Assembly: GCA_025403435.1 (NCBI GenBank)
Contig: CM046340.1
Span: 9,586,420 to 9,650,419, forward strand
From: Artocarpus heterophyllus
Taxonomy: Eukaryota; Streptophyta; Magnoliopsida; Rosales; Moraceae
Direction: 5' to 3'
Length of the DNA stretch: 64,000 bases
Part shown: in pieces, positions 24,212 to 36,375 of the stretch
Numbering within the stretch: the stretch's first letter is position 1
Layout: each line of letters starts with the position of its first letter
The notes under the pieces: generated by a model
Told to the model about the DNA's origin: nothing
Seen by the model: the letters and a program-made list of their open reading frames with translations, nothing else
The model's database searches: none
Translations under genes and position numbers: made by a program

Positions 24212-24375
24212 AGATGTTTAACAAAGCAGTTAAAATTATTGGTTTAAATTTTTTATTATAGTATATAAAAATTTTACATTATAATTTTTTTATTGTTATT
24301 GTAATATGTAAGAACTTTATACTATTTATAACCGATAAAATAATCCGAATCTTTAGACCAAGCTGCCAAACATTA
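24212..24375. mobile_element. Short MITE, ACATGTKA-motif family, copy 5
   Basis: Left end GATGTTTAACAAAGCAGTTA; reversed right end ATGTTTGGCAGCTTGGTCTA. The interior has TATAGTATATAAAAATTTTA and GTAATATGTAAGAACTTTAT motifs. More diverged than the other copies. Confidence 0.5.
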
Positions 24376-24728
24376 ATGGGTTGGGACAGCATTTTGATAA
24401 TAATTGGAGAATAAAGTTTAATAGTCTTTATCATGAAAAGTAAATTTCCAGAAACTCATTATACAAAGAAAATTGCTACGTACGCACTATATGAGACTAT
24501 TTGTGCATTCCTAGCTTCTGTCAATTTCCTTCCCCACTCTCTTAATCATTAGCCCAAGTGATGATTCCTTGCATTTCAACAACTATAAAAGGGGAAGAAA
24601 ATATTTTATATATGTATTTATTATCAAATAACTATTGTGCTCCTTGTATTGTAATAATAGTAATAATAATAATAATAATAACAACAACCATAACTATTGT
24701 TCTATATTGTGGTCTCAAAAACAGAAAA

Positions 24729-25840
24729 GATTAATTTTATTTTTGACTTTTGATTTATACAACCTGTCTTATTTTGATTTATGAATTTTAAAACATAATA
24801 ATCATACTCCTAAATTATTCAACTTATCTTATTTTGACCATTCTATTATTAAATCAGTTAAATAATAATAGAATTGAGCCAATAATTTCACTTTTACCCT
24901 TAAAACTATACAACTTGTCTTATTTTGACTTAAAACTTTACACTATAATAAATCACACCCATGAATTATGAAATTTATTCTATTTTGACCCTTCAATTAC
25001 TAAACCAATTAAACATTGACGAATTAAGCCCTATATATATATGCACCTAATCGATTAGTTATATATCAATGATCGGAATTAATCTTTTGTAATCGGCTTC
25101 CATACAAATAAGAAATTTTATAAACAAATGTATGTTTTTGTTGACTTAATATTAATACGAATTATGAGTTTTTTTATGATTATTGAGTTTAATTATGTGA
25201 AATATTCATTATTATGTCATTCACGTAATTTTTAACCTTAAAATTTATAAAAATGACAAGTAGGTTATACTGTGTATCTATGTATTGTTTTTGTTGGATA
25301 CCTATATATCCAAGTGTTTTTTTTTTATATTTGTTTATTTTTTTTATTTTAATTCATTTTAGATCATATGATGGAGAAAATTTAGTAAAACTTATTGAGA
25401 AAAAATAATAATAACACTTTTATCAACAAAATTATAAAAGAAGAAAAAAATAGTAAAACTTATATAAATGGATAAACAGAATTTAGATATTTTGACCTCA
25501 AAGTATATATTGAAAACATATATAGAGCAAAAAGGTCAAATGGTCATTTGTCTCAATCCGTCAATATATAACAAATTTAGTGATAAAAAAGTTAAAATAG
25601 GACAAGTTTTAGAGTTTAAAGGTGTGATTTGTTATAGTTTAAAGTTTTATGGTCAAAATAAGACAAGTTATATAAATTATGGGCTAAAAGTAAATTATTG
25701 ACTTAATGGATTTGATAATAGAAGGGCTAAAATGAGATAAGTTGAATAGCTTAGAGTATGCTTTGCTATGTTTTAAAGTTGAAGGACCAAAATAGTATAA
25801 GTTGTACAGTTTAAAGGTTAAAAGTAAAATTAACTGATTA
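24729..25840. mobile_element. 1.1-kb element with inverted arms of about 300 bp
   Basis: The left arm (24729-25031) and right arm (about 25545-25840) are inverted copies. Read inward, both contain TTAATTTTAYTTTTRAC, CAACYTRTCTTATTTTGA, TATTCAACTTATCT, CTTGTCTTATTTTGAC, AAATCACACC and ATTGACGRATT in order. The 500-bp centre is AT-rich and has no transposase; an open frame at 25468-25701 plus is only the right arm read through. Candidates are a non-autonomous Mutator-like or foldback element. No clear target duplication was found beside the A-rich flanks. Confidence 0.7.
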
Positions 25841-27837
25841 AAAAAAAAAAGAAAAACGAAAAAGGAGGAGAGAGAGCTCCCACATGGACGCCACACCTTT
25901 AGAAACCCACCTACCATCAGAAAACAAAAGAATAATAGTATTCATCATGTAGTTGATCATTATTATGGATGATTAAGCAATAGCAAAATTATATCATTTT
26001 TAATTATTTGAAACTCAAATTATTACATAAATATCTAAATACATGTTTACTTTGTTGCTTGAAATTAAGAAGAGGTTACAACAACTTAGATCATGTTTGT
26101 TACATTGGATAAAGATTAGGATTGAGACCTTGTCTTGATCACATATTTAGTTTGGTGATTAGTTGCAATTCAGTCTAATCTAATTTTACTAATGGCTGTG
26201 TACCAAATGCAGTGAGAGAATACTCAAAAATCTAGTATAGTATATATGTTAAAAATTATTCCACTGTCTTGGAATTTCCAGCAAAACACGATTGAATAGA
26301 TGAAGTTTACAAACATAATTGCAAAATTGACATTAAATATGCGAGAGAAGCCATGGAGTTGCAAGCTTCAATGCTGGAAACGCAAATGAAACAATTGGAG
26401 CATTTGGAAACTCAATTTCACACCAATGATTTGAAACTAAAAACGCTATAGCAATTTAAATTTTATAAAGATAATATCAAAGTAAAATTGATTTAAATTG
26501 CAATTTACGATTCAAATTATGACTCCCAAACACTCAAATATATCATGTATGTGAGCCTTGAAACTTCAAACATTAGTACCATCATACATCATATCCATAT
26601 GGACGTTGGAATTCCAAAACAGAATGATACATTTACTAAGATTTGATTTTAAGGTTCTTTTTAGTATATAGACTCTTATTGATAGGGTTTGTTTTTTGTC
26701 GTTGAATATCATTATAATAATTTCTTTTATAAATTTGAGGGCTAAAATAGATAATTACTGATAATTTTAATTTTTCCATACCAATAGTAAAAAGCCCTTT
26801 AATATTAAAGTCATGAATTAGACTCCTGCATGATAGAATAGAACGTTCTTACTAAATAATAAAATGTTCGAGAGCCAAGTTTAAAACTTAAAATTAAAAC
26901 TTGAATTTTATATTGTAACATGTTTTTTTTTTACGCTGCTAAACTTTATATTGAAGTTGAAAATTTGAAAACAAATTACAAACATAATCAAGGTGGAAAG
27001 TGGAGTGTGCAGACGCAAGCATAAGCTGTCACCCACGCTCCTAAACTAAAAAGTTTGCTTTAACAATTCCCATCGTTTTCAGGATTAACCCACCCTATTT
27101 TGTCCTCAAAATGTTGACACTGTGAACACCTTCAATCGTCTCTTGTGGGCACTTGGTGGGATCATTGGATGAAACATACAAAAGTCTCTGGTGCTGTTGT
27201 AGCTGCTTCTAGTTTTCCTTAGTGCAACTATAGAATTATACAAACAACCCTTTTATTTATTTATTTATTTTTCTACATTTAATTTGTCTCAGACTTTATA
27301 ATTTGGAAACATTCACCAGCTTCATGAGGCCCCAAGTGGCCAACTCCCATCAGCTTAGTTAGAACTGTAAATACTGTAGCATGTGAAAGCTTTATACTAT
27401 AGTAATTTTTTTTAATTGTAGTATGTAAGAGCTTTATATTATCCATAACTAAAAAATTTGATTAAAATTAATTTTATCAAACAGGCTATAGTTTACAATT
27501 ACTTACCATGCTATATTTTTCAATATTTCATCAATACTAACACTACTTGGCAGGAAGAACAAATAACTATCTGAAAAAACATACGTTTGCGTTCATGTAT
27601 CTCTGCACATCTACAATGACGTGACATTGTTTCCCTTATCATAAAAATGTATTTTGCTCTTCTTATTGGTTAACTGTCATGTTAAAAATATATAAATAAA
27701 TAAATAAGTAACAAATCATACACGTTATATTAGCTTTGACAATCCGAATGTGAAAAGTGTGAATTATTTCTAGTTTAGTTAAGCAGCGGAGTAGACTTTT
27801 TATCACGTCTGCATAATTAAGTATAAAGTTAAAAAAA
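25841..27837. other. Spacer upstream of the RLP4-like gene
   Basis: AT-rich. It holds one MITE copy (27359-27486) and no other supported gene. The piece 26340-26540 contains AAACTCAATTTCACACC and CCCAAACACTC, which look like old MITE DNA. Confidence 0.45.
27359..27486. mobile_element. Short MITE, ACATGTKA-motif family, copy 6
   Basis: Contains TACTGTAGCATGTGAAAGCT, TTTATACTATAG, then GTAGTATGTAAGAGCTTTAT and AACTAAAAAATTTGATTAAA. The last string is shared with the copy near 62825. Confidence 0.6.
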
Positions 27838-27845
27838 TATAAAAG
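27838..27845 (+). promoter_or_regulatory. Candidate TATA box of the RLP4-like gene
   Basis: TATAAAAG lies 244 bases before the ATG. Downstream DNA turns CT-rich (27940-28020), as in plant 5' leaders. The start site would be near 27870. Support is by position and sequence only. Confidence 0.45.
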
Positions 27846-28088
27846 CATAAACAAGATATTATTATTAGCAATTGAGTCCAAGTTTCGACCAGAGGGTTTC
27901 TCCCATTTCCGCTTACGAGCACCAACTCTGGCTCCCTTACTCACGCACTCACTCACTCTCTTCTCCGTAAATCTCGCCGCTCGTCTTCTTCTTTCTTTCC
28001 CTTCTTTTTCTCTGTACACAATTTGCCCTCCGTTTCAGTCCCCACAAAAATTATAATTTAAAAAAAAAACAAAGAGAGAGAAAAAAAA

Positions 28089-31000
28089 ATGTCCGTCGTT
28101 CTTTTATTCTCTGTGTCGCTACTTCTCTTTTCTTCATCGTTCTCCGCCGCTGTATCTCCGCCGCAATCCTATCCCTACGGTGAGTCTCGGAGTACCCAGA
28201 ACTGAAATTAACTAACTTTTCAACTGTCACTAACTGTATAAAAGTTTCGATTTTTCTTTTCTTTTTTTTTTTGGGCAGCAATTTCATACCACATAGACTG
28301 CGGCGGACCCACCGACTCGACCGACCGGTTCAACACGACGTGGCTTTCGGACCGGTTCTTCACCGGCGGCTTGATGGCGATTGTCTCCGAGCCGCTTCGG
28401 TTCCATCACCCGCAGGAGAAGACGCTCCGCTACTTCCCCTTGTCGTCCGGCAAGAAGAATTGCTACACAGTCCCGAATCTTCCCGACGGACGTTACTATG
28501 TACGGACGTTCACGGTGTACGACAACTACGATGGGAAGTCTCACTCCCCGTCGTTCGACGCCTCCGTGGAAGGCACCGTTGTGTTCAGCTGGCGGTCGCC
28601 GTGGTCGGAGGACCTCGCTCGCTCCGGCGCGTACTCCGATCTCTTCGCTTTCGTCTCCGACGGCCAGGCCGATGTCTGCTTCTACAGCATTGCCACCGAT
28701 CCGCCCGTAATTGGAACCCTAGAGCTCGTCCAGGTTGATCCCGAGTCGTACGACTCCGGCGTAATTGGAAGAGATTACGTGCTCGTCAACTATGGCCGGT
28801 TAACCATGGGGTCAGGGCAATGGGGACCTGGATTCAGCAACGACACTGACCTCTTCGGACGGTCGTGGCAGTCCGACGCCGATTTTCGATCTCCGGAGAC
28901 GAAGAAGTTCTTTAAGGACGTGACCACAAGGAGCGCGATTATCGCCGGGACCGAGCGGAGCCCTAACTATTTCCCGATGAGGTTGTTCCAGGCGGCGGTG
29001 ACGGCCGTCGGCGACGACGGGACGTTGGTGTACGAATTGCCGGTGGATGCTAAGCTCGATTACTTGCTGTGGTTCCATTTCGCGGAGATCGATCCGAGCG
29101 TGACGAGGGCGGGGCAGAGAGTGTTCGATTTGGAGATCAACGGGAAGAATGTGAAGCGGATTGATATATTCAAGGAGGTCGGGAGCATGCATGCGTATAG
29201 TTGGAATTACACGGTGAAGAACCTGAGCAGTACGGTTCTGACGGTGAAGCTTGTGACTGTGGCTGGGGCGGCGTTGATCAGTGGGCTGGAGAATTATGCG
29301 CTTGTTCCGGTTGATCTCGCCACGGTTCCTGAACAAGGTATGGGAAATTTTTCCACTCTTCCAAACAACACTCCAGTGTTTTTTTTTTTAAATGATAACA
29401 GAAAGGGATAATTGTGATTATTTCCATGATTGGAAAATTGTTTTTGACCTGATATGATCGCGTTTGGTTGGTTTTCTTTCACTTTCAATTCCGGGAAATT
29501 TCTTAACGAGTGAAACAAATAGGAATTAGAATGTAGTTGTAAATTCTTAGGGAAGCACTTTATTTTGACTGGGAAAAGGCCTGAAGATCATAAATTCTAA
29601 TTGGTCTTGACTTTTGAGAAAATGTAGGGAAATGTATACATTTGGGTTGCAGAAAAGGAAAGATATTTCCACGATGAGCCTAATAATAGTACTACATTTT
29701 TTTTTTTGAAGCCTAATAATGCTACTTATTGGGCCTTTTATAGCTCTTCAAGGAATTAGAATTGAAATGAAAAAGGAAGTTCTGGGTTGGTTTCCTATAT
29801 TCGCCGCAACCAATTCTAGGACAATTGTGTTCCTAGTATAGAAATGAACAAGAAGCAGAGTGGTGGACGTAGAAATAAAAAGTCTAAGGTGGCCTTGCTA
29901 TTAATATATGTAAAAAGTTAAGGCGTGCTTCAATGTATAAAAATCTATTTTTGGGCTTTATTATGTAGTTGCATGGTATCTTTTATTACCAAAAATGATG
30001 CTTCAAAGTGAGTTAGCTTCTTTCTCAATATGAGGTGTCCTGATTGAGTCTTCTTCTGCAGTGGTTGCTATGAGAGCGTTGAAGGAGTCACTTCGTGTTC
30101 CTGATAGAATGGGTTGGAATGGTGACCCTTGTGCTCCAACCAGTTGGGATGCTTGGGAGGGAGTTACATGCCATGTAAACAAGAATGGGACTGCCCTTTT
30201 CATATCTCAAATGTAAGTGTCCGCTTTACTTGCTATTTCTATTCCCAGTTGCTACTATTTGAACAGACTTAATCCCTCTGAAAGAGTAGACAATGGAATT
30301 GCGATATAGCGTATGAAGCAGTCAATTATAAACCTTTCACAACTCGATGAACAGAAAGGCACCTTCTCATTCCAATTCCTATGAAGAAATTCCAACAAAT
30401 ACTGCCAAATGATAATTTCTTTTAAGCTGCTTCATGTTGGTCTTATTTCATTTAATTTCCTGTTAGTTTCATAGCTTTCATCTTAACTATTACTTATGTA
30501 CTTCTGAATTTAATCGTTACAAAATATTTCAGAGACCTTGGGAGTCAAGGCTTGAAAGGCTTTATCAGTGATCAAATTGGTCTCTTGTCAAACTTGGTAA
30601 GCCTGTAAGTACCATCTGCCTACTTTTTGACCATTGGTCATCCTTTCTCTTCATACCTTTACAATGTTGAGGGACAATGTTGTGCTATTATGCAGTTTCT
30701 GTACTTGCTCACTATATTTTTTTTACCCAGGGCATGTATCATTCTTTCTGCTGATCAATCATAGACTGCTGTGTCTCCTTATACTCGTGGCCTTATCTAC
30801 CCCTTTTCTTTTATCTTTATTTCTTCAATAAGAATATCATTCTTTACGGGTCCGATCATAGGTTCTGATCACCCAAATTAAAAAAATATCTTTGATTAGC
30901 AGTAACCCAAGTTTTGTCTTGCTCTCAAAACTACAGTGACAAAGAACACCGTGCATTTATGCAATATTCCAATTCATGCAGTAATGCTAAACCTTGGCAT

Positions 31001-34000
31001 AGCTTATCCTGATTGGAAACTAGTATCTTCTAGATTGTACTCATGCAAGCTAGAAACTTAACATAGACGTCCTTGATAGGATAATTGTTTGTAGATTGAC
31101 ATCAATACATTAATTACTGCATGTCTTGAGAATGGATAGTGTAATAATTCAATGTGACTATCTGTGGTTTAGATACATATGCTTCGCTTAACTTACACGA
31201 CTCTTTCAGTAATAGACCACTCGTTGATTTTTCGTCTTTCCTTTTCTTTTATAGTCTGCACGTTTCTTCTAATTATAGGCAAAGCTAATTATATTGTTCT
31301 TCCTAAATTTTTAGATGTTCTTTAGATTTCATCACTGTTGTTTTTGACTATATCTTTACAGTCTACTTAATACATAATTCACTTATTATTTGTGCTCTTC
31401 CAACTTTCTGAAATTTGTATTGTTCCCTTTGGATTAGATTTATCATTCAGAAACTATTTCTTTTATTGTTTTGTAGTAACTTAAGCTCTAATTCTTTGGG
31501 GGGCACATTACCAGCTGGATTAGGTCAAAAGTCTCTCACTCGGCTGTAAGTGTCAAACTTGTATCATATTGAAAATCTATGTTGTTTGTTGTGGTTCATG
31601 TCCACGCTCCACACTAACTTAATATTATGTCGAGCATGTTTTTTAACTTAAAATGATTGGATTTCCATTTATGACTGGTGCATCATCGTTGATAGAGATG
31701 TGCGTCCTTTCCTTGTTAGAAAATCGTATGCTCGAAGCTAACATGTTTTACTTTTTTAGCAGTCTTTATTTTGAGTTTGACTTTCTTCTGAAGATTTTTA
31801 TGGTTTTCTACTAGCATATGAATGGGGATAATCTGCTTCATCTGCTTATACTCTTAAATAGCCCATTTATTTCAGCTTGTGATGTTTGAAAATAAGTTTT
31901 TTCTTAGTCAGCTTTGTTCTCTTATATTTATTTGGTTTTGGTCTTTATGTTACTAGTATGCTTTTTGTATAAATACTTCTTTCTCTGGACTTCTTGCTCT
32001 GTAGGGATTTGTCAGACAATCAGTTCACAGGATCTATACCAGAAACTTTAACCACTTCATCTTTGCAGCTTGTGTAAGTAAAGTGCCCTTATTTAGTATG
32101 ATCTCCTTGGCATTTATGAAACTTCTATGTTCAAATTTTAATTTGTTCTTAATTTCATTATTCAAGTACGTTCTAATCTAAAAACTATTATTTGAAACCA
32201 TTTACATATTATTCTTACTTTCATTTTCAAGTACTTTCTACTCTAAAGATAATTATTTGAAACCATCTTCATATTAAGCGAACATTTTATGCAGCAAGGA
32301 CAAAAGAATCCACTCTCCTTTTACGTCCACCATCCCTTTTAGCTAAAAAATTAAAATAGACGAGAATACATATCCATTTGAATGGGACAAATTGCACTAT
32401 ACTTGTAAGTCCAATCCTTCAATTGTCTATTTATGTTTTGAACGTAATACATTGAAAAAGGGATTTGATCTGACTTTCTGAAAGTGGGATTTGAACTGTC
32501 TTCTATTTAAAAGGTTTAAACCATCCATGTATGTCCTCTAAAATTTTCTGATTGTCCTTCTGTTTTGTATGAAAGTGATTGGCTTTTTTTTCCTGCTTCT
32601 GAGTACATGTTCTTTTCGATGGTAGGTAAGTAGTTAACTATTTGCTCTTACCAGGTTATTGAATGATAACTTATTGGAAGGACAAGTACCAGAGGAACTA
32701 TATTCAATTGCGGTGCATGGTGGAGCTATTGAGTATGTTATAATCCTTTCATCCAGCCTTAATTGCTGATTCTTTTAAAAAGACACATCGACTAATATGT
32801 GAAATTATGAATTCTGTGGCAAGTGTATGTGCTCAATTTTATAAATGTTGATTGTTTCTATGCTGTGGGAAATTTGGGATCTTTTCCTCCCAAATTTCTC
32901 CTCTGTATCTCTCTCCTCCCTTCTCCCTACACCTGGGATCTCATTGTTTGTTAAAAGTAGCATCTTGCTTCTTTTGGTGCATGATATTTGTGAAACACAT
33001 TGTCCTCAATTGTTTTAAGTTGCGTGTGAAAAATATGAACAATCCTGTTGCCTGCATCAATCTAGAAGTTGAGGAAGTAAGTATGAATATATTTTGCCTT
33101 TCCTTCGCTGGTGTCTACAGTAAATTTACAACCATTTTTCAGTAATTCAAATTGTTTAAGGAACGTTATAAGTTAGGAGATTTAATTGTTGTCTTCCTTT
33201 TTCTAATCTAATTTGTAGGACATAATCAGTGTCTTAAAAAATCAGTGTATATGCTTGAGCCTACTTAACAAAAAGGTGATTAATAATGTTTCTTTTGACA
33301 GTCTTTCTAGAAACAAAGGGCTGTGTGGAGTGCCTTCTTTGGCAGACTGTCCTTTATTTTGGGAAAATGGTGGCTTGTCTAGTAAAGGAAAAATTGCAAT
33401 AGGAGTATCGAGTGCTCTCATTTTCTTTGTGCTGTTGTTAGTTGTATACATCTTCTGCATCCGAAGGGGAAGAAATGATTACGATTTTGAACTCCCTCAA
33501 GATTTAACGTGTAAGTATGCTTTCTGGTCTATTAAAGTTTGCTACTTATTTTCTTTCAGAAAAAGTAGTTCCTTCATTCTTTTTTTGTTGTGTTTTAATA
33601 TAATGAGAACATAACAAGAGAAGACTGAATTTCAATGTTCTTTAAAAGTAGAAATGAAATATTAGCACCATTTTTCAGTGGTTTAAAAAAGAAAAAATTG
33701 CTTTCACAACTTTTAGACTTTTAGTTGGCGTATGTCAGTTTTGGCATGGTTGGAGTGTTCCTCGTATTCTAAACATTCAATAAGGATGATCCTTTCTATC
33801 AAAAAAAAATAAAAATAAGGATGCTTTTGTCCTAAACTTGAATCTCTAGTTCGCAAAGGACTTGCCTTATTTTTATTTTTTATTTTTTTAATTTCAGTCT
33901 TTTAAGGGGGAAATCTAACTTCTTGATAATTTTATTTCTTGTTTGAATCGAAAGATTGCTACTGTTGTGCAACTTTCGATTACAAATTACTCTTCTTTGA

Positions 34001-34350
34001 TGCATTCCTTATGATTATACTCTTATAGTTTAAGATGCAATTTCCTTAACTCTAGTTCATGACCTACAACTCCTTGGTGCCATTTAATTTTCATTTGACA
34101 ACCAAGCATATTCTGCAGCCCGCGTGGGAACTTTTAAGCATTTAATTTCTGTCACGTAATTAGATCTTATTCATATATTTGGACTTCTCCATTCTAATAA
34201 TTCAACTATAATTTCATACTTTGTGCCTACTTCGCAGCACTTTATGCAAAGAGAAACCGGTATCAGAGACAGAAATCCTTGATGCTTCTCGAGATGGAGA
34301 GTCAGCATGCCAAGGCATTGCCAACAAGCCCACCTTATACGCCCCGCTAA
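28089..34350 (+). CDS. RLP4: RLP4-type receptor-like protein (malectin-like, LRR, TM, no kinase)
   Basis: Nine exons with GT-AG introns: 28089-28179, 28279-29337, 30062-30212, 30533-30604, 31477-31545, 32005-32073, 32655-32732, 33302-33510 and 34238-34350. Together they give 1911 bases, 636 residues and no internal stop. Order: signal peptide 1-20; malectin-like domain about 33-380 (start SYHIDCGG, then SWRSPW, FGRSWQSD, LWFHFAEID); hinge with WNGDPCAPTSW and GVTC (about 400-420); about four LRRs at 434-530, coded by 69-78 base exons in one phase; transmembrane helix about 561-583; tail of about 50 residues with QRQKSLMLLEMESQHAK. There is no kinase domain: the stop follows the tail. This architecture, the length and the tail closely match Arabidopsis RLP4 (about 626 residues) as I remember it. 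RLP4 is reported as a plasma-membrane protein at cell edges that takes part in cell-wall sensing. A lectin-like role for the malectin-like domain is inferred from the family. Exon 2 is GC-rich and the introns are T-rich. Confidence 0.95.
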
Positions 34351-35266
34351 CATAGTTTTCCCAAAAAGGAGAGTCATGATGATACTGAAAGATACAAGCC
34401 TTTCTCTGCTTAAGTTAACTAGAAGACGTATAGAAGAGAAATTCTTGAGGCCAAATTTCTTGATTTGGATGTGAGAGGAGGCTCTGCTCCTAATTATTCT
34501 TAACCGATGAGAAGGTTAGATTTCATCATGGTTTTGGCTTTTTCCAACTTTTGTTCTTGGAATGAGATCCTTCGGATTCAGTCTTTAACAGGATGCAATG
34601 TATCGGAATATATGCTTTACATACTGACCCCCCCAACACACAAGGCATCACCAAACCTCTCTTCTTCCCTTCCCACAATGTAACATACCCCACGTGGGTT
34701 CTGCTGAGTATATGATGTGAATTCACCGTTCAATGCATATGGAATATAGAACTACACAATAATAGACCAACTGGTCCTGGTTTAACTTTCACTGCATGAT
34801 CATCAACTTTTTTTCTTTTTTTTCTTTGGCCATGTTTAAAGGGCTGATTAATTTAGCCTTGTACCAGTGTTCATTTTCGACCTGTAATGAAATTTTCAGA
34901 GCTAATTTAATTGCCCACTTGGCTTTTTTCTTTTATGGAGCCAAAACAAGACGACACTTGAGATAATGACATAAATATATGTACTTTTATCGTTGGTCTT
35001 TTAACCATGTGGATTTCCCTTGTTATCATGCATTTGGTATGGGGTAAATGTTGGTGTAAGAGTTGAAGAGACATTTTAGGATATATGGTTGTTTGGTAGG
35101 GTGGAAAAGATAGGTGACGCAATTCAATTCTTTTCGATTTTAGGATATATGATAATATACATTTCTTCTCTCCTACTCACTGTGAAGAACGAGTCTTATA
35201 TCTTGTTTTTAGGAAGTATTTTAAAGCAACTGTTCCCAATTTTAAGATGGTGGTAGTCATTAAAGA
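34351..35266. other. 3' flank of the RLP4-like gene
   Basis: Includes the 3' untranslated region; the polyadenylation site cannot be fixed. Open frames on the minus strand (34526-34726 and 34907-35122) have no recognised similarity. Confidence 0.4.
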
Positions 35267-36375
35267 AAATATACGTCTGTAAATGACAACCGATCAACCC
35301 AACTCTACTCATCACTCTGAATGGTTCTTGACTCGTTCACAAGCTTTTTATATTAGCATCTCTTTTGGGCGTTATTGAAGAGGTTCCATAAATATGTTAC
35401 GAATGTTCGATGAAGGAACAGCCTAATCATGTACTAGATTTGCAAGCGCAAAATTTCACATTTAAACATTTAAACTTTTTGTTGCTGAGGTACCATTAGC
35501 ATAATATTCAAAAAACTTGGAGACTATGAGCGTGTTACTTGCAAGTATAAGGGTCAAAGGGAGGCCAGAAGTGAAATTAATCCCCCCTTTAGGTTGTGGA
35601 AGTTTTAGACGAAGGATTTCTTTTCCCTTTTATTTATTTTGTTTTAGGTTTACTAAAAAACTATACTTTTAGTTTTTTTTTTTTATCTTGTCCAATATAT
35701 ACCCTCATATAAGATTTAATATACAAATATATACACTTTCATGGTTAAGTTTTGAGTTTGACATAAAAAATGGCTAAAATACTCTCAAATAGAAAAGTGA
35801 AAAAACTAAAAACAACTTTTGAACTAACCATTTTTAACCTCAAATATGCTCAAAAATACTCTCGACATAGGTTTTTTTTTTTTTTTTTTTCTATTTTCCC
35901 CTTATTTTGTAAAATTTTATTTTTTTCCTATTTTTTTAAAGAATAATCTGGTTATTTTAAAGGTCAAAATCAATTGTTATCGAGATAAATTATATATTTG
36001 TATATAAAATCTATTCTAAAAATACATATTTGATAAGTTCATAAACTAAAGGTATAATTTTTTTAATATACTTACCACATGGTTGAAAAAAAAGAGGGCA
36101 AAAAGTCCTTAAACAGAATATGCATCTGTAAATGATGCCTGATCATCCCAAGTCTACTAATCACTCTGATTAACTCGTGATTCGTTGATTTAGATAGTTA
36201 ACCTTTTACTAACAATAAAAAGTACAGGGAATGACGATTGGTATTAGCATTTCTCTTTGGGTGTTCTCAATCGGGCTCCACAGATTCCGACATGTTTATT
36301 AAAAAAACGGACTATCTAAATTGTACTAGATTAACAAGCGCAAACCTTCACGTTTAAAACACCAAAAGAGTACCA
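35267..36375. repeat. Diverged direct duplication around a TIR element
   Basis: Copy A (about 35267-35480) and copy B (about 36115-36375) share, in order, ATRTACGTCTGTAAATGA-like, CTACTMATCACTCTGA, TTAGCATYTCTYTTTGGG, TGTACTAGATTDRCAAGCGC and a following TTTAAA stretch. Copy B has an extra 45-base insertion. The space between them holds the element at 35648-36076. Confidence 0.65.
35648..36076. mobile_element. Candidate TIR element (about 430 bp)
   Basis: The ends are imperfect inverted copies. The left reads ACTATACTTTTAGTTT and ATATACAAATATATA; the right, reversed, reads ATTATACCTTTAGTTT and ATATACAAATATATA. It is non-coding. Boundaries are approximate and no target duplication was seen. 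Confidence 0.45.

Noticed and set aside
28271..28738. 155-codon frame on the plus strand over RLP4 exon 2
   Set aside because: It is an out-of-frame shadow of the malectin-like exon, which reads as RLP4 in the other frame with correct splice sites.
33255..33614. 119-codon open frame as a separate small gene
   Set aside because: Its useful part is exon 8 of the RLP4-like gene; the rest is intron read-through on both sides.
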